A stretch of DNA of 64,000 nt from Halobaculum roseum (GTDB lineage Archaea; Halobacteriota; Halobacteria; Halobacteriales; Haloferacaceae). The notes beneath the pieces are model-generated. The model was not told where the DNA came from. It saw nothing but the letters and a program-made list of their open reading frames with translations, and ran no database searches. Position numbers and translations under genes: made by a program. The stretch's first letter is position 1, and each line of letters starts with the position of its first letter. This document shows, piece by piece, positions 8,418 through 18,201 of this stretch. Location of the stretch: the NCBI RefSeq assembly GCF_019880245.1, contig NZ_CP082288.1, positions 272,695-336,694 of the forward strand. The letters run 5' to 3'.

Positions 8418-10013
8418 ATGACCGGGCGTCGGGTCGACGCCACGATCGTCGCCGTGGCGGTCACGGCCGCCGGCGTCGTGGCGCTGGGACCGGGGGAAGC
8501 GTCGGTTTCTCAGACTGGACGTTACGTGCTAGCGACGGGAGCGTTCGCGGCGATCCTGTGGGTGACCGAGGCGCTTCCGCTACCCGTGACGGCGCTGTGT
8601 ATCCCGACGGCGTTGACCGTTTTCGGGGTCTATCCGACGCTCGGTGGCGCGCTCGTCGGGTTCGCCGACCCCGTGTTGGCGTTGCTGCTGGCCGGGTTCG
8701 TGCTGGCTGCCGCGCTCTCGAAACACGACATTGACCGGCGCATCGCCTACCGGCTTGTGGCGCGGATCGGCACGTCGCCGCGTCGGCTCGTACTCGCCTT
8801 GATGATCGCGACGGCCGGACTGTCGATGCTCATCTCCAACACCGCGACGACGGCGATGATGGTGCCGGTCGCGCTCGGCGTCGCCCGAACGACCGTCGGA
8901 ACGCCACTGGAGTCGTCGGGGACGAAAGCCGACGGGACATACGGCGGGAACCGGATCGAGGGGCGGCCGTCGGACGGCGACGGTGACTCGCCGACGAACA
9001 TCGAGACGGCGGCTCTGTTGGGGACGGCGTACGCCGCGAGCATCGGAGGTGTCGGCACGCTGATCGGGTCGCCGCCGAACGCGATCGTCGTCTCGCAGCT
9101 GTCGGCCCGCCTCGGGTACGATATCGGGTTCGCCGAGTGGCTGATCGTCGGGCTTCCCCTCGTCGCGGTGAGCCTCCCGATCGCCTGGTACCTGCTCGCC
9201 GTCAGGATCTACCCCCCGGAGGCCGTGGACGCGACGGTCGCCCGCGAACACGCCCGTGAGCGGTTGGCGTCCCTCGGTCCCGTGGATCCGGCAGGCCGTC
9301 GGGTTGTGATCATCGCCGCCGCGACCGCCGGCTTGTGGTTGCTAGGCGGGGCCGATTTCCTCTTCGAGCCGATGCTCCCAGATCAGTGGTACACGACCTT
9401 GTTCGGGGGAGCCGGCCGAAGCGTGTTCGGACTCGGTCACCAGGGGGTGTTGTACTACGTGATCGTCGGGCTGGTCGCGATCCCGGTGCTGTTCGTGGCG
9501 GGGACGGTGGAGTGGGACGACGTGCAGTCGATCGACTGGGGAACGCTCATCCTGCTGGGCGGCGGGCTGTCGCTTGCCGACGCGCTCGCGCGGAAGGACG
9601 CCGTCTCCTGGCTCGCCGACACAGCGCTCGAACCGCTGGTCGGCGTCCCGATCGTCGTGCTCGTGTTCGTGATCGTCGTCGCGACTATCCTGGTGGGCGA
9701 GTTGGCGTCGAACACCGCGATGGCCGCCGTGCTGGCGCCGGTACTCATCGACATCGGGCCGCACTACGCCGACGCCCTCGGAACCACCGGCGACCTCGCG
9801 TCCGTACTGCTGGTCGTCACCGGCGGCGTCGCCGCGAGTTCCGGGTTCGCCCTCCCGGTGGCGACGCCCCCCAACGCCATCGCGTTCGGTACCGGCCGCG
9901 TGGGACGCGTCCAAATGCTTCGCGCGGGAAGCGCGCTTGACGTGGTGCTCGCGGTCGTCGTAACCGTCGTGCTGCTCGCGCTGTTTCTCCTCGTGTGGCC
10001 GTATATCGGGTAG
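8418..10013 (+). CDS. SLC13/DASS-family sodium:dicarboxylate (or sulfate) symporter
   Basis: 531 residues and about 11-12 hydrophobic segments. The two SNT motifs that form the substrate and sodium site in this family are present: SNTATTAMMVP in the first half and SNTAMAAVLAP in the second. Conserved ALPLPVTAL and ATPPNAIAFG stretches also occur. Members import C4-dicarboxylates, citrate or sulfate with sodium; the substrate is not evident here. An acidic cytoplasmic insertion (around residues 165-195) separates the halves. It is monocistronic, with a convergent TrmB gene downstream. Confidence 0.88.
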   Translation: MTGRRVDATIVAVAVTAAGVVALGPGEASVSQTGRYVLATGAFAAILWVTEALPLPVTALCIPTALTVFGVYPTLGGALVGFADPVLALLLAGFVLAAALSKHDIDRRIAYRLVARIGTSPRRLVLALMIATAGLSMLISNTATTAMMVPVALGVARTTVGTPLESSGTKADGTYGGNRIEGRPSDGDGDSPTNIETAALLGTAYAASIGGVGTLIGSPPNAIVVSQLSARLGYDIGFAEWLIVGLPLVAVSLPIAWYLLAVRIYPPEAVDATVAREHARERLASLGPVDPAGRRVVIIAAATAGLWLLGGADFLFEPMLPDQWYTTLFGGAGRSVFGLGHQGVLYYVIVGLVAIPVLFVAGTVEWDDVQSIDWGTLILLGGGLSLADALARKDAVSWLADTALEPLVGVPIVVLVFVIVVATILVGELASNTAMAAVLAPVLIDIGPHYADALGTTGDLASVLLVVTGGVAASSGFALPVATPPNAIAFGTGRVGRVQMLRAGSALDVVLAVVVTVVLLALFLLVWPYIG

Positions 10014-10107
10014 CCGACCGGTCCCGTTCACGACATCGCGTCCTCACTCACGTTCGCCCGCCGGCCGCGCTCGCCGTCGCGGTCGGTCGCAGTCCGTCGA
10101 TGCCACA

Positions 10108-11208
10108 TCAGGACGACGGCGTCGTCAACTCGACTTCCTCCGCCTCGACGTCCTCAACGAACGCGCCTGGACCACCGACAGTCACCCGCTCGCCGTCCAC
10201 GTCGAGGGTGAGCGTGTGCTGGACCGGAAACTCGTTGGTCGCCGGCGCAACCAAGCCCTGCGTCACGCCGACAACCTCGCCCTCCAGCTCGACCGGTTCG
10301 TCGCTGTCGACGAACCGGCCGACGACCTGTGCGCGGAACGTCCCCCCCGCGCGTCGGTGGAGCTCCGCCTGGAACGTCGCGTGCCGGAAGTTCCCGTACG
10401 TCGCCGGCAGCGGCGCCGGGTCCGTCACGACCGCCTCGGCGGCCGCGGGCCAGTAGTTGCCGATGAACGATCCGACGATGACCGGCGCGAGTTGCTCCTG
10501 GGTGAGGACGATCGCCTGTTGGCTGCTGTTCGACCGCTCGAGCATCTCGGCCGGCGCGATGACGCCCGCGCGGTTGTCGACGGTGAGCATCGACGGCATC
10601 AGCTGTCCCCACGCGCGCGCCGCGCTGGTCATCCCCGCGAGGTCCGTCGGGAGGTCGCCGTTCGGCTCGTCGACGCCGGTGACGATGAGGAGGACGAGCA
10701 CCCCGCGATCGACCGCCGCGCGTAGCTCGTCGGCGACCTCGTCGATGCTGTCCAGCGGGAACGACAACGCTACCTCCTCACGCGCCTCGCCGATCGCCTG
10801 GCGGATTCGCTTGACGACCGTGACCCGTGATTTCACGACCTCGAACGGTTCCGTCGCCGCCTCGGCGCGAGAGAACCTGGCTTCGAGCGCCGGCCGCATC
10901 GACTGGGCGTCGTTGGCGAGTCTGTCGACGACCTCGCCCGGCGGGTTCGCACGGATCGTCGTCGGCGTGACGTGGTCGTTGACGGTGACGAACCCGCGCG
11001 CCGCCAGCTCCTCGCTCGCGCTGTACACGTACCGCTTGGAGACGCCGGCCGCCTCGGCGACGGTGCTGGCTTTGGCCTCGCCGTGTTCGAGGAGGGTCAG
11101 ATACGTGTCGACCTCCTTGTCCGAGAGGCCGAACCGCTTCAACAGCTCCTCCACGTCGACGTCGACGTTCACGGCGGCGTCCGGAGGGTCGCCCGGGTCC
11201 GTGGTCAT
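10108..11208 (-). CDS. TrmB-family transcriptional regulator (first of two)
   Basis: 366 residues. The N-terminal winged helix has the TrmB pattern (LLKRFGLSDKEVDTYLTLL, ASTVAEAAGVSKRYVYSASEELAARG, about residues 21-75). A PLD-like/effector region (about 115-260) and a C-terminal beta-rich TrmB domain (about 265-350) follow. TrmB proteins sense sugars and control sugar uptake and central carbon genes in Archaea. A paralogue lies at 25388-26533, so two TrmB genes bracket the glucan hydrolase/ABC importer block. Control of that block is inference from position and family. Confidence 0.88.
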   Translation of the reverse strand: MTTDPGDPPDAAVNVDVDVEELLKRFGLSDKEVDTYLTLLEHGEAKASTVAEAAGVSKRYVYSASEELAARGFVTVNDHVTPTTIRANPPGEVVDRLANDAQSMRPALEARFSRAEAATEPFEVVKSRVTVVKRIRQAIGEAREEVALSFPLDSIDEVADELRAAVDRGVLVLLIVTGVDEPNGDLPTDLAGMTSAARAWGQLMPSMLTVDNRAGVIAPAEMLERSNSSQQAIVLTQEQLAPVIVGSFIGNYWPAAAEAVVTDPAPLPATYGNFRHATFQAELHRRAGGTFRAQVVGRFVDSDEPVELEGEVVGVTQGLVAPATNEFPVQHTLTLDVDGERVTVGGPGAFVEDVEAEEVELTTPSS

Positions 11209-11374
11209 GGCTCACACAGGCCGGCGGGGGACCGTATAGCTCCCGGTCTGTGTCCCGGTTGCGTCCGGGAGTCAACCGACCCACTGTCGACGGTTTGGGC
11301 CAGTGTTCGTCACCGGTCGCGACTTGGGCACCGCTCCCTGAAACGGACACCGCGCGACCCGTGGAAGCTCCGGG

Positions 11375-11941
11375 TCAGTCCTCGTCGCCAGCGGTGGCCA
11401 CCTCGACGAGCGTCTCGCGTTCCTCGAAGTAGGCGGGCGCGTCACGTTCGGCCTCGAAGGATACCACCCGAGAGACCGCCTCGTCGGGGTCCGCCTCGCC
11501 GGACTCCAGTTGGGCGATCAGGTCGTCGGCGATCTCGAGGTAGTCGGTCGACAGCTCCTGAAACAGCCGCATCCGTGACTCGGTCGCCTCGACCATCGCC
11601 TGCTTCCGCTGAAGGTCGGCCTCGGCGTCGGCGAGGGCGGCGACCTCCTCATCCGAGGAGTCGACCGAGTTCGCCGTTTCCGGTGACTCAGGCGCATCTA
11701 CGTTGCCAACGTCGTGCTCGCTCGCATCGAGATCGTCCCGGAGCGCGGCGATCCCCTCGTCTATCTCGTCGATGCGCTCGGACGCCTCCTCGGCCATCGT
11801 CTCGACGCGCCCCGCGAGCAACCCCGCCTGGACGCGGCAGTACTCGACGAGCTCCTCGACAGTTCGGTCCGACTCGTCCCCGCGCCCGTCGGCGCCGTCG
11901 CCGTCGGTTCCTCCGGGGTCCCCGCCGTCCGCGTCGTGCAT
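11375..11941 (-). CDS. Acidic coiled-coil protein of unknown function
   Basis: 188 residues from the ATG at 11941. An acidic, Gly/Asp-rich start is followed by a helix (TVEELVEYCRVQAGLLAGRVETM) and long heptad-like helices (EASERIDEIDEGIAALRDDL; ALADAEADLQRKQAMVEATE; LFQELSTDYLEIADDLIAQL). No enzyme motif is seen. It lies 38 nt downstream of the REC-GAF-PAS gene on the same strand and may share its transcript, which would make it a possible signalling partner. The longer reading frame to 12466 is a shadow of the upstream gene. Confidence 0.7.
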   Translation of the reverse strand: MHDADGGDPGGTDGDGADGRGDESDRTVEELVEYCRVQAGLLAGRVETMAEEASERIDEIDEGIAALRDDLDASEHDVGNVDAPESPETANSVDSSDEEVAALADAEADLQRKQAMVEATESRMRLFQELSTDYLEIADDLIAQLESGEADPDEAVSRVVSFEAERDAPAYFEERETLVEVATAGDED

Positions 11942-11979
11942 GCGAAGGGGTTCGGCCCCACGGGGAAAAGTGGGTTCGA

Positions 11980-13311
11980 TCAGCCGTCGGGTTCGGGGTC
12001 CACCCGGTCCTCCTGACGCGTCCGGCACGTCCACAACCGCCCGAATCGAGTCCCGTCGGAGCCGACGACCGGCGCGGTGAAGCAGTCGATCGTTCGGCCG
12101 TCGGTCGTCTCGATCCGTGCGTGTGTGGTCGTGTCGGACTCGCCGTGGAACCGGTCCGCGGGGTTCCACTCGCCGTCCGTGGACTCGGTTTCCGCGCGCG
12201 TCCGCCGCAGCACCGCGGCGGCGTCGCCGGCCTCGACGACCGAGTCGTCGATCCCCCAGATGTCGAGGAAGCGGCTGTTGTGGGAGATCACCTCCCCGTC
12301 CGGGTCGACCACGAGGATCCCGTACGGGACGGCCTCGTGGTTCGCCGCGAGCAACGACCGTTGGAACTCGATCTCCTCCCGGTCGCGACGCCGTTCCCGG
12401 TTGCGGTGTGCTCGGTGGATCTGATCGGCGAGGTTGCCCGCGAACTGGATCTCGTCGTCGGCCCACTCACGGGCCTCGTCGGTCGATTCGTGACACAGCA
12501 CCCCGATCACCTCCCCCTGTGATCTGAGCGTCGCATCGAGCAGCGCGGTGATGTCGTGCTCGTCGAGGTAGCCCTCGGCGAAGTCGAACGTTCGCGGGTC
12601 CGCCGCCGGCTCGTCGGCGTCGATCAGGCGGTGTTGTTCGAGCGCGTCGAAGTACGCCGGATACGCCTCCCGCGTGATCTCGGTCCCTCGGGAGTGCTCG
12701 TCGCGGTCGGGGTCGTAGTTGTCGACGCAGACGAGCCGGTCGTCGTCGCGCCGGAGCCACACGTTTACACGCGAGACATCGAGCACGTCGGCGGCGATCT
12801 CGGTGATACGCTCGACCGCGGCGTCGAACTCCCCGCCGATGATCGTCTCGTCGGTGGCGAGATCGCCGAGGACCGCGCGCTGCCGGCGTCGCCGTTCGCG
12901 ACGCCGCTCGGCGCGCAGTTCCGCGCGGTACTTCTCCGCGAGGGTGATCGCCCGGTTGGCGAGCAGCTCGTAGCGCTCGGTTCCGGGCCGCTTCCGGAGG
13001 TAGTCGCTGGCCTCGTTGGAGATCGCCTCGCTCGCGATCGTCTCGCTTCCCTTCCCGGTGAACAGAATGAACGGGAGGTTCGGGTGTTCCCTGCGGACCG
13101 CCCGGAGGAACTCGATCCCGTCCGTCCCCGGCATGTCGTAGTCGGAGACCACACAGTCGAAGGCGGACTCCCGGAGCAGGTCGAACCCCTCGTCCGCGCC
13201 CGTCGCGGTAGTTACGTCGAGGAGATCGCTCTCCCGATGGAGGAACGTCGCCGTGAGATCCGCGAACGCCGAGTCGTCGTCAACGTACAACAGTCGAACC
13301 GACTCGGTCAT
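11980..13311 (-). CDS. Response regulator with REC, GAF and PAS domains
   Basis: 443 residues. The N-terminal receiver domain (about 1-120) keeps the acidic pocket (YVDDDSAF), the phosphoacceptor in CVVSDYDMPGTDG, and the lysine of LFTGKGSE. A charged helical linker (RAELRAERRRERRRRQ) leads to a GAF domain (about 155-315, with DVSRVNVWLRR and GEVIGVLCHE) and then a PAS domain (about 330-430, with PYGILVVDPDGEVISHN). No histidine kinase, HTH or cyclase output domain follows, so it probably acts by protein-protein contact in a phosphorelay. No cognate kinase is adjacent. Confidence 0.87.
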   Translation of the reverse strand: MTESVRLLYVDDDSAFADLTATFLHRESDLLDVTTATGADEGFDLLRESAFDCVVSDYDMPGTDGIEFLRAVRREHPNLPFILFTGKGSETIASEAISNEASDYLRKRPGTERYELLANRAITLAEKYRAELRAERRRERRRRQRAVLGDLATDETIIGGEFDAAVERITEIAADVLDVSRVNVWLRRDDDRLVCVDNYDPDRDEHSRGTEITREAYPAYFDALEQHRLIDADEPAADPRTFDFAEGYLDEHDITALLDATLRSQGEVIGVLCHESTDEAREWADDEIQFAGNLADQIHRAHRNRERRRDREEIEFQRSLLAANHEAVPYGILVVDPDGEVISHNSRFLDIWGIDDSVVEAGDAAAVLRRTRAETESTDGEWNPADRFHGESDTTTHARIETTDGRTIDCFTAPVVGSDGTRFGRLWTCRTRQEDRVDPEPDG

Positions 13312-13431
13312 CCCGTTTGGATACGAGGTGGAGGAAATAATAGTACCGGGCGGACATCCCTCTACTTCGTCGCCGCCGCGGTTTCCGTTCGCTATCCGGA
13401 GGAATAGGCTCCGCGAGGTCGGCGCTCGGAG

Positions 13432-15801
13432 TCAACGAAGACGGCACACGACCGCGTCGTCGACGCGGACGGCGTACGCCCCGTCGGTGTCGCCCTCACG
13501 TGTGTCGTCTTTCCCGCCGTCGATCACGTCCCCTCCGGCGGCGTCGGCGCTCACATCGTCGCCGCCGAGCAGGTCGGTCGGTTCGACCGGCTCCGCGAGG
13601 TCGACGGTCGCGGACTCGGCCCCGAAGTTGAGCACGACCGCCAGTCGCTCGTCGTCCGACTCGCGGACGTACGCCGTGACCGCGGTCGGGCCCGCGGCGC
13701 CGCCGACCGCGGCGTCGTCCCCGCCGACGATCCCGAGCCCGCCGCCGCTGCCAGGACCCCCGGATCCGTCGCCGGCGCGGACCTCGTAGTCGAGCCGGGC
13801 CGCGGTTCCCTGGCGCAGCGCATCGTGTTCGCGGCGGGCGGCCGCAAGCCGCCGGTGGTAGTCGGTGAGTTCCGTGTCGCCGTCGTGCCACGTCATCTCG
13901 CCGCGGTAGTCGGTCATGCCGCGCTCCTGGCCGTAGTACACCATCGGCGCACCCGGTAGCGTGAACGTCGCCGCGGCGGCAGCCCGCAACGCGTCGGTAC
14001 CGCACTCGGCTCGGTAGCGGTCCTCGTCGTGGTTCTCGACGTAGCGCATCTGCACCGCCGAGCGCGGGAACCCCTGCACCGCTGTGGCGTCGACGGCGTC
14101 GAGCACGGCGTCCGCGTCGATGTCCCCCGAACCGACGCCCCGGAGCGTGTCGTACAGCGTCGTGTCGTAGTGCATGTGGAACTCCGCCTCGTGCATGAAC
14201 GGATCCCGCGGGATCGTCTCGTCGAGCAGGAGGAACTCGGGGTCGCGTCGGCGGAGTCGCTCGGCGGCCTCCTTCCAGAAGCCGTGCGGCACGCCCCAGG
14301 CAACGTCACAGCGGAAGCCGTCGACCACGTCGGCCCACTCGTCGATCACCGACAGCATCCACGCGCGCACGGTCGGCGAGTCGTAGTTCACGTCGGGGAT
14401 CCGTATCCAGTTGAACCGGAACGACGGGGTCCCCTCGCCGGCCCACTCGACGTCCGAGGGGTTCTCGGCGGCCGGGCGTCGTGGGTAGTGGTCCGCGAAC
14501 GCGTCGACGCCCGCCGAGTGGAGCTGGAACGCCGGGTGGTCCCGCGAGGTGTGGTTGATCACCAGGTCGAACACCACCCGGATGCCGTGGTCGTGGCACG
14601 TCTCCACCAGCGACACGAACTCCTCGCGCGTGCCGAGGTCGTCGGCCGTGCGCGAGAAGTCCGTGATGTGGTATCCATGGGTCGTCGGGCTCTGAAGCAC
14701 CGGCGTGAGCCACAACACGTCGGCGTGCAGCGAGTCGATGTACGGCACGCGTCGCTCGATCTCCCGAAACGTCGTGTCTGGCGTCTCGCCGGCGAACGAC
14801 CGGACGAACACCTCGTAGATCGTCGGCGACTCGGCCCACGCCGGGGGGTCGTTCGGCCGGACGATGGATCCCGCATGGGTCCCGTCGGACGCGGAGTCCG
14901 CCCCGGAGAGTTCGACGGTGTCCATCACGCCGTATCGATCCGCCGCGGGCACGGCGTGAACGCGTGCCACCCCGTCGTCGGGGAGCGCCGCCCGGTCGAC
15001 CCGGAGCGTGTCGCCGTGGATCGTGACCGCCTCGTGGTCGGCCGAGAGGCCGTCGCGGCCGTCGAACAGCCACTCGACGTTCGGCGCCCCGCCCGCCGGC
15101 GTCGACTCGGGGTTCGGACCCGCGGGCGCCGCCTCCGCGTCCGCCGAGACGACGACTACCTCGTCCTCGACCGTCGCGTCGAGGTGGAGTCTGGGGCGGC
15201 CCGGCCCGGGGACGGCGTGTTCGCCCATCACGCCGTCGGCGAGGCGGTCGTCGAGCGCGAACGAGTAGATGTGCTCGCCGGGCGGGAGGCGTATATCGAA
15301 CGCCAGGAACTCGCCGTCGTCGTACGGCCGAACCTCGGCGACGCTCCAGTCGTTGAACGGCCCGGCCACGGAGACGCGGTCGGGAGTTACCCGCGCGGTC
15401 GGCACGTCGAAGTCCGCCTTCGCGATCCGCACCGTCGCGTCCGCTCGCTCGTCGGGGTACACTCGAACCGTCTGCGCGTGGACGCCGTCGGGGGCTGTCA
15501 ACTCGAAGCGGTACGTGCCGGGGGCGTCCGGCGCGAAGTGGACGACGGCGCCGTCGCTCAACGATACGCCGCTGTCCTCAGGGGCGTCAACGACACGCCA
15601 CGAGAAGCGGCCGCGACCGTCGTTCCCGGTCGCCGCGCCGTCCGGACCCACGTCGACGACGGCGTCGAGGTTCCTGGGGGCCAGTTCCACCGACTCGCCC
15701 ACGCTGGTCGCGCGCGGCGGTCCGGGGTGGTGCGTCGGGTCGTGGGGGTCCGCGATCGGACGGTCCCCCTCCCGTGCGTCGGCGTCCGTGTGGTCGGTCA
15801 T
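13432..15801 (-). CDS. GH13 alpha-amylase-family enzyme, cytoplasmic
   Basis: 789 residues, no signal peptide. N-terminal immunoglobulin-like/E-set modules (about 30-220, with SVAGPFNDWS resembling a CBM48-type glycogen-binding fold) precede a TIM barrel (about 320-660). All four GH13 regions are visible: VVFDLVINHTS (409-419), GFRCDVAWG with nucleophile Asp499, LLLDETI with acid/base Glu528, and YVENHDE with Asp592. A C-terminal beta domain follows, interrupted by a Gly-rich loop. The architecture suggests a neopullulanase/cyclomaltodextrinase or debranching-type activity on alpha-glucans inside the cell; exact specificity is open. It is divergent from the GH15 gene with a 102-nt shared promoter region. 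Confidence 0.88.
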   Translation of the reverse strand: MTDHTDADAREGDRPIADPHDPTHHPGPPRATSVGESVELAPRNLDAVVDVGPDGAATGNDGRGRFSWRVVDAPEDSGVSLSDGAVVHFAPDAPGTYRFELTAPDGVHAQTVRVYPDERADATVRIAKADFDVPTARVTPDRVSVAGPFNDWSVAEVRPYDDGEFLAFDIRLPPGEHIYSFALDDRLADGVMGEHAVPGPGRPRLHLDATVEDEVVVVSADAEAAPAGPNPESTPAGGAPNVEWLFDGRDGLSADHEAVTIHGDTLRVDRAALPDDGVARVHAVPAADRYGVMDTVELSGADSASDGTHAGSIVRPNDPPAWAESPTIYEVFVRSFAGETPDTTFREIERRVPYIDSLHADVLWLTPVLQSPTTHGYHITDFSRTADDLGTREEFVSLVETCHDHGIRVVFDLVINHTSRDHPAFQLHSAGVDAFADHYPRRPAAENPSDVEWAGEGTPSFRFNWIRIPDVNYDSPTVRAWMLSVIDEWADVVDGFRCDVAWGVPHGFWKEAAERLRRRDPEFLLLDETIPRDPFMHEAEFHMHYDTTLYDTLRGVGSGDIDADAVLDAVDATAVQGFPRSAVQMRYVENHDEDRYRAECGTDALRAAAAATFTLPGAPMVYYGQERGMTDYRGEMTWHDGDTELTDYHRRLAAARREHDALRQGTAARLDYEVRAGDGSGGPGSGGGLGIVGGDDAAVGGAAGPTAVTAYVRESDDERLAVVLNFGAESATVDLAEPVEPTDLLGGDDVSADAAGGDVIDGGKDDTREGDTDGAYAVRVDDAVVCRLR

Positions 15802-15903
15802 GGGCGAGTTCGCTTCCCCGGGCCGCTTGAGCGTTCCGGATTAGTGAACGAATGAAATACGATTACAACAAGAATTATGCCCCGTGGCCGTTCCTACCGG
15901 AAC

Positions 15904-18036
15904 ATGCGACTACGTGACGCACTCGACGACCACAAACGGAACCGGGACCACCCGACCCGGTTCCCCGGCGAGCGACGCACCACCGCCGGCCTGTTCTCGG
16001 GTGCCGGCGGGCGCCTGATCCACGTCGCGCCCGACGGCACGGTACGCGACTTCGGCTACCCGCTCTCCGGCCGATCCGGACTCGCCGACTCCCGGTTCGC
16101 GCTGCGCCTCGACGACCCGCCGGTCGAGCTCGACGTGGACGACCCGGCGGTACGACGCACCGACGACGGAAGCGTCGTGATCGAACTCGCCGAGGGCGAC
16201 CAGTCGTACCACGGGTCGACGGCACTGGTCGAGACCGACTACGAGACGCCGGTCGGGCCCCTGCGCCGGCTCGATCTCGCGGTCGAGACCGACGGGGGCG
16301 ACGCGCACGTGACGCGCGTCGCGTTCGACGACGCCGACCGCGCCGACGCACTCGACGCGTCGCTGCTCGTCGGCTGTACGTTCGCGCCCGAGGGACGGGA
16401 CGCCCGGGTCGGACAGCTCCACCACGAGGACGCAGTCGAGGTGTTTCACGACCGCGAGCGCGACTTCCTCGCCGGCGCCGCCGGCCTCGACGTGATCGGC
16501 GGCGGGCTTCCCGCCGGCCCGGACGCCGTCCTCGCCTCCGATCCTCACGAGCGCGGGGCCGACGCGCTCGGCGACCGCCGCGAGGAGGACCACCTCGGCG
16601 GCCACATCGTCGCCGCGACCGGCTTCGAGAACGGTGCCGCGACTGTCGCAACGCTGCTCACCGACCGCGAGGAGACCGACCGCGAGGCCGCCCTCGACGA
16701 TCTCGACGACCTGCTCGCCGAAGCGACCTCCGTTGCCGCGCTGTCCGATCTCGCGGCCGACGGCGACGCCGCTGTATCGCTCCCGGCGGAGGTACCGCGG
16801 GGCGACTCCGCCGTCGACGACCTGCGGGTGCTGTCGCTGTTGTCGGCGCCGACGGGGATGCGCATCGCCGGGCCGGACTTCGATCCCCATTACGTCCACT
16901 CGGGCGGGTACGGCTACACCTGGTTCCGCGACGACGCGGAGATCTCGGGGTTCCTGCTGGGCGCCGACGAGCGGTTCGACCTCGGCCTCGACGACTGGCA
17001 TCGCCGGAGCGCCCGGGCATTCATCGACACGCAGCTTCCCGACGGCACCTGGCCCCATCGCGTTTGGCCCCGAAACGGGGCGCTCGCGCCCGGATGGGCC
17101 AACGCCCGCATGGAGGCCGGCGACGACGTGGAGTATCAGGCCGACCAGACCGCGAGCGTCGTCGCCTTCCTCGCTCGGCTGCTCGACCGGCTCCCCGAGG
17201 ACGACCCGCTCGCCGACGAAGTCGCGGCCGCGGTCGACGACGGCCTGGACGGGATGATCGCGTCGCTGGCAGACGACGGGCGCCCGGTCGCCTGTCAGAA
17301 CGCGTGGGAGGACGCCGGCGGTCGGTTCGCCCACACCGCCGCGCGCTTCCTCGACGCGTTCTCTGCGGTCGCCGCGCTCGGGTCGGCTCGGTTCGACCGG
17401 GCGGTCGAGGCGACCGACCGCGCGGCGCTGCTGTACGACGCGCTCGACGACCTGTGGGTCGACGAACGCGGCACGTTCGCGGTGCGCGAGCGCGGCGACG
17501 GCACGCTCGACGACCGTCTCGACTCGGCGACGTTCGCGCTCGCCGACGCCCACCGGGCGTACGCGGCGATCGGCGAGGTGGACGAGGTCCGTCGCGACCG
17601 ACTCGTCTCCCACGTCGACGCGACGGTCGACGGACTGTATCACGACCCCGCCGATAGCGAGGTCGCCGGCCTGGTCCGGTACGAGGGCGACGGCTGGCGC
17701 CAACGCGGGCAGGGTCACGAGAAGATCTGGACCGTCTCGACGGCGTGGGGCGCTAACGCCGCCGGCGAGGTGGCCGCGCTCCTCGCCGATGCGGACGACG
17801 CCCGCAGCGACGAGTTCGCCCGTCGTTCGCTCGAACTGCTCGAGTTGGTCGGTTCGGACGGACCGCTCACGGTTCCCGGCGGGTTCCTCCCCGAGCAGTT
17901 CTTCGACGACGGGACCCCCGACAGCGCGACGCCGCTGGGGTGGCCCCACGCGATCCGACTGGCGACGACGGCACTGCTCGACGAACAGGAGGCGCTTTCG
18001 GGGGCCGACTGCGAGCCGGCCCCGGCCGTCGACTGA
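15904..18036 (+). CDS. GH15 glucoamylase-type glucan hydrolase, cytoplasmic
   Basis: 710 residues from the ATG at 15904; an upstream in-frame ATG at 15877 overlaps the likely core promoter. The first third is a beta-sandwich domain. The catalytic (alpha/alpha)6 barrel starts near residue 320 (YTWFRDDAEISGF), with WPHRVWPRNGALAPGW and DDVEYQADQTAS (Glu near residue 410) and a second acidic site in QGHEKIWTVSTAWG (Glu near 606). No export signal is seen. Enzymes of this group release glucose from maltooligosaccharides or trehalose. With GH13 it should complete the intracellular breakdown of imported or stored alpha-glucan. Confidence 0.88.
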   Translation: MRLRDALDDHKRNRDHPTRFPGERRTTAGLFSGAGGRLIHVAPDGTVRDFGYPLSGRSGLADSRFALRLDDPPVELDVDDPAVRRTDDGSVVIELAEGDQSYHGSTALVETDYETPVGPLRRLDLAVETDGGDAHVTRVAFDDADRADALDASLLVGCTFAPEGRDARVGQLHHEDAVEVFHDRERDFLAGAAGLDVIGGGLPAGPDAVLASDPHERGADALGDRREEDHLGGHIVAATGFENGAATVATLLTDREETDREAALDDLDDLLAEATSVAALSDLAADGDAAVSLPAEVPRGDSAVDDLRVLSLLSAPTGMRIAGPDFDPHYVHSGGYGYTWFRDDAEISGFLLGADERFDLGLDDWHRRSARAFIDTQLPDGTWPHRVWPRNGALAPGWANARMEAGDDVEYQADQTASVVAFLARLLDRLPEDDPLADEVAAAVDDGLDGMIASLADDGRPVACQNAWEDAGGRFAHTAARFLDAFSAVAALGSARFDRAVEATDRAALLYDALDDLWVDERGTFAVRERGDGTLDDRLDSATFALADAHRAYAAIGEVDEVRRDRLVSHVDATVDGLYHDPADSEVAGLVRYEGDGWRQRGQGHEKIWTVSTAWGANAAGEVAALLADADDARSDEFARRSLELLELVGSDGPLTVPGGFLPEQFFDDGTPDSATPLGWPHAIRLATTALLDEQEALSGADCEPAPAVD

Positions 18037-18141
18037 CCTCCGGATCGGCGCGGTAGGCCCCGCCGAAATCCGGTACGTCTCTCCCCCGATCGGGGTCGCT
18101 TCCCTCGGTAGCTGTATCCTACCAGCCCAGGAGGACTAACT

Positions 18142-18172
18142 ATGAAGAAGAACTTCATCCGGTATTTTTATT
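18142..18172 (+). promoter_or_regulatory. Promoter and candidate operator of the ABC importer operon
   Basis: A perfect 6-bp inverted repeat (ATGAAG at 18142-18147 and CTTCAT at 18153-18158) sits just upstream of a TATA-like TATTTTTATT (18163-18172). The ATG of the binding-protein gene follows at 18202, the distance expected for a nearly leaderless archaeal transcript. The repeat is a plausible operator, perhaps for a TrmB protein; that is inference. Confidence 0.5.
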
Positions 18173-18201
18173 GTGTGGGTCTTCCACATGCCGAGACGAA
18201 C

